From contig CANFEB010000005.1 in NCBI GenBank assembly GCA_947445775.1, positions 1 through 64,000 on the forward strand: DNA of 64,000 nucleotides. Direction: 5' to 3'. Position 1 is the first letter of the stretch; each line of letters opens with the position of its first letter. The notes under the pieces are model-generated. The model was not told the DNA's origin and did not search any database. It worked only from the letters and a program-made list of their open reading frames with translations. Of the stretch, positions 33,745 to 43,690 are shown in pieces. The position numbers and the translations under genes are program-made. This stretch comes from Oligoflexales bacterium (GTDB lineage Bacteria > Bdellovibrionota_B > Oligoflexia > Oligoflexales > RGVZ01).

Positions 33745-34458
33745 GTGAAACCGGAATTCAAACGAATCATGCTTAAGATTTCGGGCGAGATGCTCGGCGG
33801 CAAGCAAGGGTTTGGAATTGATGGCGACGCCATTGAGGCTGTTGCCCGTGAAATCAATGATGTCAGGCAGATGGGGGTCGAGGTTGCTATTGTCGTCGGT
33901 GGCGGCAATATTTTCCGGGGGAGCATTGCCTCAAAGTGGGGAATGGACCGGGCATCTGGCGATTACATGGGGATGCTTGCCACGGTGATCAATGCCCTGG
34001 CGCTGCAGGCGATCTTGGAAAATAAATTCCAACTTGAGACCCGAGTCTTGACGGCCATCACCATGACCGAGCTTGCTGAACCATACATCCGTCGCCGCGC
34101 TATCAAGCATCTTGAAAACGGCCGGGTGGTCATATTTGCCGGTGGCACGGGAAACCCGCTATTTACGACCGACACAGCAGCCAGTCTGCGGGCCCGAGAA
34201 ATCGGGGCTGAAATCATCATGAAGGCCACCAAAGTGGATGGGATTTACGACAGCGATCCGGCGAAAAATCCCGACGCCAAGAAATTTGACACCTTGACTT
34301 ATCTCGACGTGATCCAGAAAAAATTGGACGTCATGGATGCCACAGCGATCACCATGTGCATGGAAGCCAACATGCCGATTCTGGTATTTAAATTGGGCGA
34401 GCCCGGATGTGTGAAGCGGGCCGTTGCTGGTGTAAAAATGGGGACCGTCGTGCGTTAA
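33745..34458 (+). CDS. pyrH: UMP kinase
   Basis: 237 residues from GTG 33745, chosen because GGAGG lies 11 bases upstream and the family starts near [12 protein letters not shown]. Shows [38 protein letters not shown] and [13 protein letters not shown]. Converts UMP to UDP in pyrimidine nucleotide synthesis. Its GTG lies just behind the terminator, so it depends on read-through or an own promoter. Confidence 0.95.
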   Translation: MKPEFKRIMLKISGEMLGGKQGFGIDGDAIEAVAREINDVRQMGVEVAIVVGGGNIFRGSIASKWGMDRASGDYMGMLATVINALALQAILENKFQLETRVLTAITMTELAEPYIRRRAIKHLENGRVVIFAGGTGNPLFTTDTAASLRAREIGAEIIMKATKVDGIYDSDPAKNPDAKKFDTLTYLDVIQKKLDVMDATAITMCMEANMPILVFKLGEPGCVKRAVAGVKMGTVVR

Positions 34459-34502
34459 TGCGCACGCAATTAATGGCGCCCGCTGCCAAAGGAGACAAGA
34501 CA

Positions 34503-35060
34503 ATGTCAGCTGATGTGATCAATTCATGCAAACAGTCCATGGATAAGCGGATCAAGAGTTTTGAAAACGACCTTAAGCTAGTCCGTACGGGCCGCGCTTC
34601 AATCACCATCCTCGATCCGATCCGCATGGATTATTATGGAACTCCGACTCCTTTGAGCCAGGTCGCTACGTTGACGACCCCAGATGCCCGTACCATCGTG
34701 ATCTCCCCCTTTGAAAAGCGGCTGATCCAAGAAATCGAAAAAGCGATTCAAATAGCCGATATTGGCGTGCAGCCCACCAATGATGGCAATGTCGTGCGTC
34801 TGCCTTTCCCTCCTTTAAACGAGGAACGCCGCAAGGACATCGCCAAAAACCTTAAAAAACTTGCAGAAGAGTCCCGGGTCGGAATCCGCACTAGCCGCCG
34901 GGAAGTGAATGAAGAGATCAAGAAGTTGGAAAAGGACAAAGGGGTCAGCGAAGACGACAGTCGCAAACTTCAGGCGGAAGTCCAGAAGCTGACAGACCAG
35001 TACATCAAGCAAATTGATGATCGGCTGGCAGCCAAGGAAAAAGAAGTCATGACCATTTGA
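34503..35060 (+). CDS. frr: Ribosome recycling factor
   Basis: 185 residues from ATG 34503 after AAAGGAGAC. Contains LKLVRTGRASITILDPIRMD, YYGTPTPLSQVA and RTSRREVNEEIKKLEKD typical of RRF. Splits post-termination ribosomes with EF-G. Ends 24 bases before the convergent sigma-54 activator gene. Confidence 0.96.
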   Translation: MSADVINSCKQSMDKRIKSFENDLKLVRTGRASITILDPIRMDYYGTPTPLSQVATLTTPDARTIVISPFEKRLIQEIEKAIQIADIGVQPTNDGNVVRLPFPPLNEERRKDIAKNLKKLAEESRVGIRTSRREVNEEIKKLEKDKGVSEDDSRKLQAEVQKLTDQYIKQIDDRLAAKEKEVMTI

Positions 35061-35084
35061 CCGCTAGGTGATCATTGCCTCTGG

Positions 35085-36254
35085 TTATAATTCTCGAGCT
35101 GGTTCATTGAGCGGGGCAAGTCCCCGCTTTTTTATGCGCTCAACCAGAGTTGTCCTATTCAGTCCCAACAGTTTGGCAGCCTGATTTTTGTTTTGGCCGG
35201 TACGCTCCAAAGCCTGGAGGATCAACGAGTTTTCGAGATCCTCGATGTAGCGGAGCATGTCGAGCCCCTCGCGCGGCAGTTCTCCGAAGTTGCTTGGAAT
35301 AACCGTCTTTGGCGCCTCCGCCGGTCGAACTGCCAGTGGCACAGCGGCATTGGCCACCACCGTTGGAATGACGCAGGCAGGCGCCGCATGGGTGAACTCC
35401 GCGGGCAAGTCTTCCCGGGTGATTTCGCCGCCGCCTTTCAGAACCACAAGTCGCTCAATCATATTTTGCAGCTGGCGAACATTGCCAGGCCAGCCGAAGC
35501 TGCACAAAGCGTGCATCGATTCCGGCCCTAGTGTCGACGGGGCATCATATCCGTGCATCCGGTTGGCCAGATCAAGGAAGTGTTCCAGCAGTTCCGGAAT
35601 ATCTTCTGCCCGTTCACGTAGGGACGGCAGGATAACCGGAAGGACATTCAGTCGGTAAAAGAGGTCCAGGCGGAAAGTCCCGCCCTTGACGGCTCTTTCC
35701 AAGTCCAAGTTGGTTGCTGCGACAATCCTGACGTCGGCGTCGCGGGTCTCGTTGCCACCTAGTGGCGTAAATTTTTTCTCTTGAAGTACCCGGAGCAGCT
35801 TGGCTTGCAGGGCCAGGGGCATGTCGCCAATTTCGTCTAGGAACAGCGTTCCACCCGAGGCAGCGTCAAAGCGCCCCATGCGCCGGCGGTCGGCACCGGT
35901 AAAGGCGCCTTTTTCGTGTCCAAAAAGTTCTGATTCGAGAAGGTTCTCGGGAATCGCCGAGCAGTTGATCGCAACAAAGGGCCGAGCTGAACGGCTGGAA
36001 AGCCGGTGAATGGCGGACGCAATCAATTCCTTACCAGTGCCGGACTCACCCGAAATAAGGACCGCGCTTTCGGAATGGGCGATCTTGGCCACCGTTTCCA
36101 GCGACTTGAGCATGGTCGTGCTGCGACCAATGATTTCCGGGAAAAGCTGCTGCCAATCCCCGTACTGAAGTCCCGACCGTCCCTTGCCCCGAAAGAGCAT
36201 TGACTGGGCACGGGAGGAATCTTCTTCAGAGCGGCGAATCTCAGGGGTATTCAT
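35085..36254 (-). CDS. Sigma-54-dependent transcriptional activator without receiver domain
   Basis: 389 residues from ATG 36252-36254 behind GGAGG. After about 50 N-terminal residues comes the AAA+ domain: ISGESGTGKELIASAIH (Walker A), the GAFTGADRRR loop that contacts sigma-54, GGTLFLDEIGDM (Walker B) and FRLDLFYRLNVLPVILPSLR. A Fis-type helix-turn-helix ends the chain (NKNQAAKLLGLNRTTLVERI). There is no receiver, GAF or PAS domain, so control must be by a partner or by its own synthesis, as in PspF-like activators. Divergent from polysaccharide genes. Confidence 0.88.
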   Translation of the reverse strand: MNTPEIRRSEEDSSRAQSMLFRGKGRSGLQYGDWQQLFPEIIGRSTTMLKSLETVAKIAHSESAVLISGESGTGKELIASAIHRLSSRSARPFVAINCSAIPENLLESELFGHEKGAFTGADRRRMGRFDAASGGTLFLDEIGDMPLALQAKLLRVLQEKKFTPLGGNETRDADVRIVAATNLDLERAVKGGTFRLDLFYRLNVLPVILPSLRERAEDIPELLEHFLDLANRMHGYDAPSTLGPESMHALCSFGWPGNVRQLQNMIERLVVLKGGGEITREDLPAEFTHAAPACVIPTVVANAAVPLAVRPAEAPKTVIPSNFGELPREGLDMLRYIEDLENSLILQALERTGQNKNQAAKLLGLNRTTLVERIKKRGLAPLNEPAREL

Positions 36255-36529
36255 ACAGTGAAACTGCCTCCGAAAGAGCGTGACGACCCATTCCTGCAGG
36301 ATCTCATTAGACCCAGCAGACCTTTTCGTGTCAGATGTCTGAACTCCCCCAGGGGAAGGCGAGACTCTCAAAACCCACTATTGTTCGCGTAAATATAGAA
36401 TAACAAAATTTGCCTGCCTCGTGCAAACTTCCCCCGGCAAAATCTTCAGCCCCAAGGGTTTGACGGAATTCATCCATGGGCTGGAATAGGGGGGATACTT
36501 CGTGATATGACAAGCGAAATCGAGGATTG

Positions 36530-37660
36530 ATGGTGAAAGTTGCATTTGTACATGACTGGCTGGTGACTTGCCGCGGCGGCGAAAAGGTGCTTGAGGCCCT
36601 GTTGCCGCTGTTTCCCGAGGCGCCGGTGTTCACGCTGTTCTATGACGCCGAAAAAATGCCGGAGTCTATTCAACGCCGCAAAATTTTTTTTCCTGCCGGA
36701 CTGAATCGCTTGCGACCGATTCGCAAAGCATTGTTGCCATTTTTGCCCGCTGCCATTGAAGCTCTGCCACTGTTTGATTTTGATTTGTTGATCAGCACAT
36801 CTTCCTGTGTCGCGAAGGGGGCTCTGCCGGGGCCGCTGGCAAGCCACCTCTGCTATATCCATTCCCCCATGCGTTATGTCTGGGATCAACGCAACGAATA
36901 CCTCGACCGCTTGCCACGGATTCCGCTGTTGCGAACATTGATCAATCGTCTGTCGGCAGATCTGCGTCAGTGGGATGTCGTGTCGGCTAAGCGTGTGGAT
37001 CAGTTCGTGGCGAATTCCAGGTTCGTTCAACAACGCGTCCGCCGTTTTTATGGGCGTGATGCAGTGGTTGTTTATCCGCCGGTGGATACCGACCGATTTT
37101 TGAACGTGGCGAAGGCCAGGCAGACGGCGACAAATCTTAGCCCGTGCCGGACCGGAGATTATTATCTCGTTGCGGGTGCTGCGGTTTCCTACAAACGTTT
37201 TGATCTAGCAGTTGATGCCTGCAAGAAACTTGGTAGAAAACTGGTGATTGCCGGAGATGGCCCCGAGTGGTCGGCGCTGAAGCGTCGCGGCGGGTCTGCC
37301 GTGGAGTTGGTTCACCGACCCAATGACGCGACCTGGGAGGCCCTCATGGGCGGTGCCCGGGCTCTCTTGTTTCCTGGCGTCGAGGATTTCGGTATCACAG
37401 GTGTTGAAGCCATGGCGGCCGGTGCACCAGTGATTGCGCAGCGGGCAGGTGGTGCCCTTGATTTTGTCGAGGAGGGCCGCAGCGGTTTATTTTTCGACCG
37501 CCCGGAAGTCGACGACCTTGTGAATGCGATCAAAAGCTTTGAAGAAAATTTTGCGTTGGATCCCCAGGCTTTGGAAACTCAGGCCCGCAGGTTTTCGACC
37601 GCCGCTTTCCAAAATGCGATGAAGCAGGAAATTGACCGCCTGCTGCGAAACCAGCCATGA
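36530..37660 (+). CDS. Glycosyltransferase, group 1 (GT4-like)
   Basis: 376 residues from ATG 36530 with GAGG just upstream. VAFVHDWLVTCRGGEKVLEA and CYIHSPMRYVWDQRNEYLD are typical of the WbaZ-like subgroup; the GT4 C-terminal domain shows GDGPEW, FPGVEDFGITGVEAMAAGAP (EX7E) and FDRPEVDDLVNAI. It adds a sugar from a nucleotide donor to a lipid-linked glycan on the cytoplasmic side. Overlaps the next gene by ATGA. Confidence 0.85.
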   Translation: MVKVAFVHDWLVTCRGGEKVLEALLPLFPEAPVFTLFYDAEKMPESIQRRKIFFPAGLNRLRPIRKALLPFLPAAIEALPLFDFDLLISTSSCVAKGALPGPLASHLCYIHSPMRYVWDQRNEYLDRLPRIPLLRTLINRLSADLRQWDVVSAKRVDQFVANSRFVQQRVRRFYGRDAVVVYPPVDTDRFLNVAKARQTATNLSPCRTGDYYLVAGAAVSYKRFDLAVDACKKLGRKLVIAGDGPEWSALKRRGGSAVELVHRPNDATWEALMGGARALLFPGVEDFGITGVEAMAAGAPVIAQRAGGALDFVEEGRSGLFFDRPEVDDLVNAIKSFEENFALDPQALETQARRFSTAAFQNAMKQEIDRLLRNQP

Positions 37661-39036
37661 ACCAAAAACAAAAACAACTAGTCCGCATTGTCAGGCTCAG
37701 TATCGACATGGCTGCTGTCGTCATGGCTTGGCTGGCTGCGTATCAGGCCCGGTTTGCAATTTTCGAGACACCTAAAGGCATTCCGCCATTCGGGTTGTAC
37801 CTGAAACTTGTTCCCTTCATCGTGGTGATCTGGGCGGTGGTCTTTTTTGCTAGTGGCTTTTACCGCCGCTCCCAAGGCCGGCGCTCGGCATTTGTTGAGG
37901 CCTTGGACATCATTCCTTCTTGCGGATTGGCCACGCTTGCCTTGGTGGCGTTCACATATTTTTACGAAGAGTATCGTTACTCCCGGATTGTTATGATGGT
38001 GTTTGCGGGTCTTCAGCCGCTGTTGCTCATTGCCGGGCGTTCGTTTACCCGGAAGTTGTTTCGGTGGTACCGCCGCAAAAGCCCAACTCGCAACGTTTTG
38101 GTTGTTGCAACCAAGGCTCTTGCCAGCCAAGTGCTGGCGGCAACCGGAGAAATGGATTTGCTCCAGTCGCGGTGTGTGGGAACTGTGATCTTGGAAGACT
38201 CCAGCGCCGGTGTGGTCGTCGGTGCTCCCGACGATTGGCTGGAGCTGGTTGCAAGGCTTGAGGTCCATGCCATGGTGGTGGCTCTGCCCTATCGCATGCT
38301 TGGGGTCATCGAAGATCAATTGGCCGGGATAGCCGACCAGGTTCCCGACATCCGGATCATTCCTGATATGAGCCGCTTCACCCGGTTTGCATCTGGCATT
38401 GCCCTAGTCGACGGACAGCCCGTGATCAGCATCAACGAATCGCCACTGGCAGGGATGGGTCGCTTGATCAAGCGCGGCGTGGATATTTGCGGCGCTGTTG
38501 TGGGACTGGTTCTGTTTGGGCCGGTTATGGGGTTGATCGCGGTTTTAGTGCGATTGAGCTCACCGGGGCCAGTTCTTTACCGTCAAGAACGCATGGGCCT
38601 TGATGGCAACAGCTTCTGGATCCTGAAGTTTCGTTCCATGCCCGTGGATGCCGAAAAAAAATCTGGTGCGGTCTGGGCCAAGCCCGCTGACAACCGGGCC
38701 ACCTGGCTGGGGAGTTTGCTCCGTAGCAGTAGTTTGGATGAGCTTCCGCAGTTTTTGAACGTCCTGCGTGGGGAGATGAGTCTGGTGGGTCCTCGCCCAG
38801 AACGTCCTGTATTTGTTGGTGAATTTAGAATGAAGATTCCCGGCTATATGCTGCGTCACAAGGTCAAGGCGGGGATCACCGGTTGGGCGCAAGTCAATGG
38901 TTGGCGGGGCGACACCAGTTTGGAAAAGCGCATCGAATGTGACCTTTTCTATATCCAGCATTGGTCGGTCTGGTTGGACCTTAGAATCATTTTTCTCACT
39001 GTTTTCAGGGGGTTCCTTAACAAGAACGCCTACTGA
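37657..39036 (+). CDS. Polyprenyl-phosphate glycosylphosphotransferase (WcaJ/PssY family)
   Basis: 459 residues. The N-terminal part has four or five membrane helices and a CoA-binding-like middle domain ([19 protein letters not shown]). The C-terminal sugar-transferase domain includes [60 protein letters not shown] followed by PRP, and [13 protein letters not shown]. It places the first sugar phosphate on undecaprenyl phosphate, starting an exopolysaccharide or O-antigen. Coupled to the glycosyltransferase. Confidence 0.9.
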   Translation: MNQKQKQLVRIVRLSIDMAAVVMAWLAAYQARFAIFETPKGIPPFGLYLKLVPFIVVIWAVVFFASGFYRRSQGRRSAFVEALDIIPSCGLATLALVAFTYFYEEYRYSRIVMMVFAGLQPLLLIAGRSFTRKLFRWYRRKSPTRNVLVVATKALASQVLAATGEMDLLQSRCVGTVILEDSSAGVVVGAPDDWLELVARLEVHAMVVALPYRMLGVIEDQLAGIADQVPDIRIIPDMSRFTRFASGIALVDGQPVISINESPLAGMGRLIKRGVDICGAVVGLVLFGPVMGLIAVLVRLSSPGPVLYRQERMGLDGNSFWILKFRSMPVDAEKKSGAVWAKPADNRATWLGSLLRSSSLDELPQFLNVLRGEMSLVGPRPERPVFVGEFRMKIPGYMLRHKVKAGITGWAQVNGWRGDTSLEKRIECDLFYIQHWSVWLDLRIIFLTVFRGFLNKNAY

Positions 39037-39037
39037 C

Positions 39038-39072
39038 CTCTCTCTCTCTCTCTCTTTCTCTCTTTCTCTCTG
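39038..39072. repeat. CT-dinucleotide tract
   Basis: A run of CT repeats with two interrupting TTT, starting one base after the stop codon of the glycosylphosphotransferase. Simple tracts of this kind are prone to slippage. Confidence 0.8.
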
Positions 39073-39110
39073 CGCTATTTTATCGATTATATAGATTCTA
39101 TTAAAAACCA

Positions 39111-39137
39111 TTGACACCATTAAAATGATATTATAAT
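39111..39137 (+). promoter_or_regulatory. Candidate strong promoter for the lipoprotein genes
   Basis: Consensus TTGACA and consensus TATAAT with a short 15-base spacer, in an AT-rich stretch. It is followed by the hairpin GGCCTATCCACTAGGCC near 39160 and then the metzincin-like gene. Confidence 0.5.
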
Positions 39138-39252
39138 GTATGCCTATCGTTGGGGACCGGCCTATCCACTAGGCCCCCCATGATAGTGGGCGTGATTCGG
39201 GCTAGTCGATGTTGTTGCTGTGTTTTCTGTTGCCGTTGTTGTGGGGTTGCCT

Positions 39253-39822
39253 GTGAATAGTTCCCGTTCCATTTTTCGGACTGCGTGTTTGGCATTTTTC
39301 GTTACTGCGTGCGGGATGCCAGTCCAAGACAAAAGCGTGAAAAATTTTATTCTGACTTGCGTGGATGCGGACAGCGCCATGCACGATAGTTTTCGCGCAT
39401 TGGTCCACCAATATAATACCGAAGCAGGCATTGAAGCCCTTCATTATTCTTCGATCGAAGGCGATGCCAACAGTCCGATCTACCTGAGCAAAGGGTTAAA
39501 CCTGCGCGATGGCAAAGTCGGTTGGGGGCAGTGGCTTTCCGAAACAGAAGAACGTCGCCGGTATGTGCCTCAGCCAGAAGCCATCAGAACAACAAGCTAT
39601 TCCATGAGGCTTGAGCTGGACGAAGAGTTCGTCAAATTGAAAATAAATTCAATCAAGGACGCAGACAAGAACGACATCCGAAAGCTTTTCTATCACGAAG
39701 CCGGCCATGGCATGCAGATGCTGCACCATCCAGACCAGAGCAACGTGATGTATTACGACATCACGGGTGAGAAGAATTTTACGGCTTATTTTGCCGACGT
39801 TCGCACTTTTTTCGCAAATTGA
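39253..39822 (+). CDS. Metzincin-like zinc protease lipoprotein
   Basis: About 189 residues from GTG 39253 behind GTGGGG; GTG 39220 is also in frame. Signal and lipobox: IFRTACLAFFVTACGMP. Near the C-terminus FYHEAGHGMQMLHHPDQSNV runs into MYY. This gives HExxHxxQxxH plus a Met-turn, i.e. a matrixin-like site in which the usual Gly at position 8 is Gln. It is likely an outer-membrane-attached or periplasmic protease, first of a pair with the patatin-like lipoprotein 12 bases downstream. Confidence 0.7.
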   Translation: MNSSRSIFRTACLAFFVTACGMPVQDKSVKNFILTCVDADSAMHDSFRALVHQYNTEAGIEALHYSSIEGDANSPIYLSKGLNLRDGKVGWGQWLSETEERRRYVPQPEAIRTTSYSMRLELDEEFVKLKINSIKDADKNDIRKLFYHEAGHGMQMLHHPDQSNVMYYDITGEKNFTAYFADVRTFFAN

Positions 39823-39834
39823 GGTTGAACTTTT

Positions 39835-41295
39835 ATGTTGATCCGAACGAATAAAAAGCAGAGTGCGGCAAGCGCCACCATCATCGCCACCATCGCCACC
39901 ATCGGCATCGCCGGGACTTTGGCTGCCTGTGGCAAGACCGCTGCCAACTCCCCAGTGGAAACAGGGCCCGATGCTGAATCGCTGCTACCGTTTTTGCCAA
40001 ATCAAGTCATGCGCACCATCACCACATCTCGTGGCATGGCCATGCAAATTCTCAATGATCGTAGAGATGCCATCAATCCAAAAGTTGTGCTGACCTTTCA
40101 GGGCAAAGGCACGGCTGTGACCTGGGATATTGGCGTGGTCAAGGCAGCCTACGAACGCATGCCGATTCTGCGCGGCGAAGCTAATGCCCAGGGCATGGCG
40201 GCCGGCGATGTTGTGGTGACCGGAAACAGCAGCGGGGCATTGCTTGCCGCCTGGTTCAGCTGCCGGGGGATCACGGCCGAGTCCATCCAAGGCGCTCAGG
40301 GCATCAACAGTGGATTTCCCGAATCACTTGTAAAGGAAAATGTTGGCGAAAAGTTTAGGGAGATTCTTGGGGCCATCAGCGATGGCAAGGAATTTGGCCA
40401 GCCGATGGACTTGATCATGCCCCTGGTGGATCAGATTGCCTTAGATGGCGCGTGTGTTCCGAAGCTACCAACCGTGATTTTGGCATCAAACCAAGATATT
40501 AACGATAACCGTCGCTGGCTTTTCACCGATGGGAGAAGTTCGCGTTCTTTTGACATCACCGATTTTTCCTACTCGCAGCGAAAAAGTTCCCTGACTTTCG
40601 ATTCACAAAAAGTCGGTAAGATTTGCACCTACTTTGCTGATCCCGTCATGTTCCGTTACTTGACGGAAAATATGACCCAGGAAGAACGCCTTTGCGACGT
40701 CCGCTTGATCGAAAATGGCGACGATATGAAGATGGCTATTTTGGCCAGCATTGCCGAGCCGACGTACTTTATTCCAGTCCAAGATCCTGTGGACGCCAAG
40801 CTCGTTCGTTTTGATGCCCCGGGCGTTGCGAAGACCCGTCGTGTTTATAACGGTGGATTTTCCATGCCGGGCGTAGTCCAGGACGTAAAGCGTTTGTTTC
40901 CAGAAGCGCGTGCTATTGGCACCGGCCGCTGGGAATATAGCAATGCCGAGGTTGCGGTCATGTACAGCTGGTACGATATCAACCTGAACAATCTTCAGGA
41001 GCGGTCGCGCTGGTGGAATGACCTCGAGACTTTTCCAACGGATGCGCAGAAGTCGAGGCTTCTCGAGCGGCCGGCTGGCCTGTCAGGTGCGGGACTGTCG
41101 CGTCGTTACCAGGAAGAAATCAATATGGGTTACCAGCGCGGGATCGCTTGTTTGCAGCCAGGGAATGCCTGTTTGCCCGTGCGCAGCACAACATTTGGGC
41201 GCGATTCAAATAAGCCTGCTTTCACGAAGCCGGCCGGCCAACCGGGTGGGCTTGAGATCAAAACTCGTCAGGGGCTCGATCCGTTTTTACAATAG
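39835..41295 (+). CDS. Patatin-like phospholipase lipoprotein
   Basis: 486 residues with a signal and lipobox (IATIGIAGTLAACGKT). VVLTFQGKGTAVTWDIGVVK stands at the oxyanion-loop position and VVTGNSSGALLAAWF is the GxSxG nucleophile elbow of patatins. The partner Asp, usually in DGG, appears as YNGGFSMPG, with Asn in its place, so hydrolysis may be altered. Probably exported and acting on lipids. Its last 9 bases overlap the convergent lipoprotein gene. Confidence 0.7.
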   Translation: MLIRTNKKQSAASATIIATIATIGIAGTLAACGKTAANSPVETGPDAESLLPFLPNQVMRTITTSRGMAMQILNDRRDAINPKVVLTFQGKGTAVTWDIGVVKAAYERMPILRGEANAQGMAAGDVVVTGNSSGALLAAWFSCRGITAESIQGAQGINSGFPESLVKENVGEKFREILGAISDGKEFGQPMDLIMPLVDQIALDGACVPKLPTVILASNQDINDNRRWLFTDGRSSRSFDITDFSYSQRKSSLTFDSQKVGKICTYFADPVMFRYLTENMTQEERLCDVRLIENGDDMKMAILASIAEPTYFIPVQDPVDAKLVRFDAPGVAKTRRVYNGGFSMPGVVQDVKRLFPEARAIGTGRWEYSNAEVAVMYSWYDINLNNLQERSRWWNDLETFPTDAQKSRLLERPAGLSGAGLSRRYQEEINMGYQRGIACLQPGNACLPVRSTTFGRDSNKPAFTKPAGQPGGLEIKTRQGLDPFLQ

Positions 41296-42594
41296 CGGGC
41301 AATAGCGGTTTTCGAACCTCTGCTCCAGATCCAGGCATGGACTGGCGCGAAGCTGGGGCGGGCCGAAAGGCGAAGTCGCTTCGTAGGTGAAGCACCAGCC
41401 CGCTGAACGCTGAACCATGAAAACGCTGTGATCGGCGGCAGTCAGAATGCAGCCCGAGCGGACAGCTCCATTTGGTTCTGACTTCAAACCGTGGGCTTCC
41501 AGCATTTTTCCCCAGCAAGCCACGCACATTCCGTCAATAAAAACTCCAGAATCAAATGGTCGGTTCGCGTTCGGATCTTCTGGCGTGCAGGTGTCAATCC
41601 AGAGTTTGACCTTGCCGCACTCGGTGGCCGTGCAGTCCTCATGCTTCATATTGATGATGATTCCGCCCGGCTGAAGATCGACTTTGGCCAAGGGTTTTTC
41701 CCGATTGGCGGCCAGAAATTCTGCGGCCTCCTTGCCGCAGCGCGGCTCATCGGCAAGGCGTGCAAACGTGACGGATTCCAGTTTCAAATCAGAAAGAAGT
41801 TCGCCGGCGGCCGCCTGGGCTGTGCCATGGCAATTCGGCATCCCAAAGGTAGTCCTAGCCGCAGACTGGCTGCGCGTTAGATCAATGACGAACGGGTCAT
41901 TCCACGCCAAGTTAATATTTTTTGGATCCTTGACCTTATGAATGCGTTGGACGCCTTCATGACAAACGGGTGTCGCGACGCGCTTTTTGGCCTGATAACC
42001 GCTGCCACCTGGTGGGCAAGTCTCGCGAATGAAACAACCAGACTCGGTCATTCGAACTAAATCAGTGCAGTCGGGCGCCATCATTTCTGAGACGGCATCT
42101 GCAATCTTTTTTCTCACCCCAGAGGCATCGTCTGATGAGGAACACCAGTGGGTCATTCGTTCACTGTAATGGACAACCAAGGCGTTGGTCAGGCTTTCGA
42201 GGCACAAAACGTTTTTGGCACCGCCGGCGGCGAAATCATCGGGCCAGTTTTGAACAATCCGGTTTTCAACGAGTTGATGCCAGCGGGTCGAGGTGACAGG
42301 ATCCGCGATGCATTTCGATAAAATCGCGTTGGCGTCGGTAACTTCTTCGCGGCTTGCACCGTAGGTGTTGTTGTTGCAGGCCCGCTGAAGTGCTTCAGAG
42401 GTTTCCATGGTCCAGAGTTGCGCGGCATTGTTGCGGGGTGCAGTTGTTTGGCAGCCCTGTAAAAGGGCTGCCCCAAGCGCAACCAAAAGGGCTGCCCCAA
42501 GTGCAACTATAAAGTCTGCGCTTGGGGCATTTGGGCCGGTCAAAAAAAATCGTGGGTCAGTACGTTGCATGGGGAATATTGAGGGCATCGGCAA
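41287..42594 (-). CDS. Exported lipoprotein of unknown function
   Basis: Up to 435 residues; ATG 42568-42570 would give 427. The signal peptide core is made of a duplicated VALGAALL followed by the lipobox [10 protein letters not shown]. The mature part has about 20 Cys residues, suggesting many disulfides, and no recognised domain. Its 5' end overlaps the end of ald by up to 38 bases on the same strand, so it is probably co-transcribed with ald. Confidence 0.55.
   Translation of the reverse strand: MPMPSIFPMQRTDPRFFLTGPNAPSADFIVALGAALLVALGAALLQGCQTTAPRNNAAQLWTMETSEALQRACNNNTYGASREEVTDANAILSKCIADPVTSTRWHQLVENRIVQNWPDDFAAGGAKNVLCLESLTNALVVHYSERMTHWCSSSDDASGVRKKIADAVSEMMAPDCTDLVRMTESGCFIRETCPPGGSGYQAKKRVATPVCHEGVQRIHKVKDPKNINLAWNDPFVIDLTRSQSAARTTFGMPNCHGTAQAAAGELLSDLKLESVTFARLADEPRCGKEAAEFLAANREKPLAKVDLQPGGIIINMKHEDCTATECGKVKLWIDTCTPEDPNANRPFDSGVFIDGMCVACWGKMLEAHGLKSEPNGAVRSGCILTAADHSVFMVQRSAGWCFTYEATSPFGPPQLRASPCLDLEQRFENRYCPLL
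42461..42508. repeat. 24-bp tandem duplication inside a signal peptide
   Basis: Two adjacent copies of AAAAGGGCTGCCCCAAGYGC plus four bases, differing at two positions. They encode the repeated VALGAALL of the lipoprotein signal core. Confidence 0.8.
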
Positions 42595-43657
42595 CGGCCT
42601 TGTGGGTCAACTTGCCATTAAAGCTGTTGAGCCCCTTACGCAATGCCTCTGATTCATCAAGGGCACGGGCCAATCCTTTGTTGACGAGCTCCAGGGCGTA
42701 CTTGATGGTGACGTTGGTCAGTGCGTAGGTCGAAGTCTTTGGCACATCACCGGGAATGTTGGTGACGCCGTAGTGAAGAATGCCTTCTTCAATGAAGACA
42801 GGGTCATCGTGCGTGGTGGCACGGATGGTCTCGACGCAACCGCCTTGGTCGATGGCAACATCCACGACGACAGAATCCGGCTCCATGGTGCGGACTATTT
42901 CGCGGCTGACCAGGCACGGAGCCTTGGCGCCGGTGATAAGCACCGCCCCGACCAATAGGTCTGCCTCACGGACTGCTTTGGAAATGTTTTCCGGATTCGA
43001 CATCAATGTCTGGATGTTGTTTCCAAAAATATCGTCCAAGTAAGCCAACCGCGCTGGATTTACATCCAAGATGGTGACTTGCGCGCCAAGGCCAATGGCC
43101 ATCTTGGCCGAGTTAATGCCGACAACCCCGCCGCCAATGATGGCCACGCGACCGCGGGCTACACCCGGAACCCCACCAAGTAAAACGCCTTTGCCGCCAT
43201 TATGTTTTTGCAAACACTGGGCGCCGACTTGCACGGCCATGCGTCCGGCAACTTCACTCATGGGTGTGAGCAGTGGTAGGGATCCATTGGCGAGTTCGAT
43301 GGTTTCATAGGCAATCGCAGTAACTTTACGGTCGAGCAATGCTTTGGCAAGTTCAGGAACTGCGGCAAGATGTAGGTAGGTGTACAAAATTTGGCCGGCA
43401 CGCATCCGGGAATATTCTTCCGGGATCGGCTCCTTCACCTTCATGATCATCTCGGCATCATCCCAAACCTGCTTCGCCGAGTTTATGATGGTGGCTCCCG
43501 CAGCAACGTAGCGCGAGTCAGGAATGCCTGCGCCAATTCCTGCACCTTTTTCGATGATGACTTTGTGACCGCTAGCAACAAGGGCTTCAACACCACCTGG
43601 AACAACAGCAACACGATTTTCGCGGTTCTTAATTTCCTTGGGAATACCGATCAGCAT
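42557..43657 (-). CDS. ald: Alanine dehydrogenase
   Basis: 366 residues. [20 protein letters not shown] at the start, [10 protein letters not shown], the catalytic LHLA segment, and the NAD fold [20 protein letters not shown] are all typical. Interconverts L-alanine and pyruvate plus ammonia with NAD, often used when amino acids are the carbon source. Confidence 0.93.
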   Translation of the reverse strand: MLIGIPKEIKNRENRVAVVPGGVEALVASGHKVIIEKGAGIGAGIPDSRYVAAGATIINSAKQVWDDAEMIMKVKEPIPEEYSRMRAGQILYTYLHLAAVPELAKALLDRKVTAIAYETIELANGSLPLLTPMSEVAGRMAVQVGAQCLQKHNGGKGVLLGGVPGVARGRVAIIGGGVVGINSAKMAIGLGAQVTILDVNPARLAYLDDIFGNNIQTLMSNPENISKAVREADLLVGAVLITGAKAPCLVSREIVRTMEPDSVVVDVAIDQGGCVETIRATTHDDPVFIEEGILHYGVTNIPGDVPKTSTYALTNVTIKYALELVNKGLARALDESEALRKGLNSFNGKLTHKAVADALNIPHATY

Positions 43658-43690
43658 TTTTAGTCCTTTATGACTGGTCCGATTGGCGAA

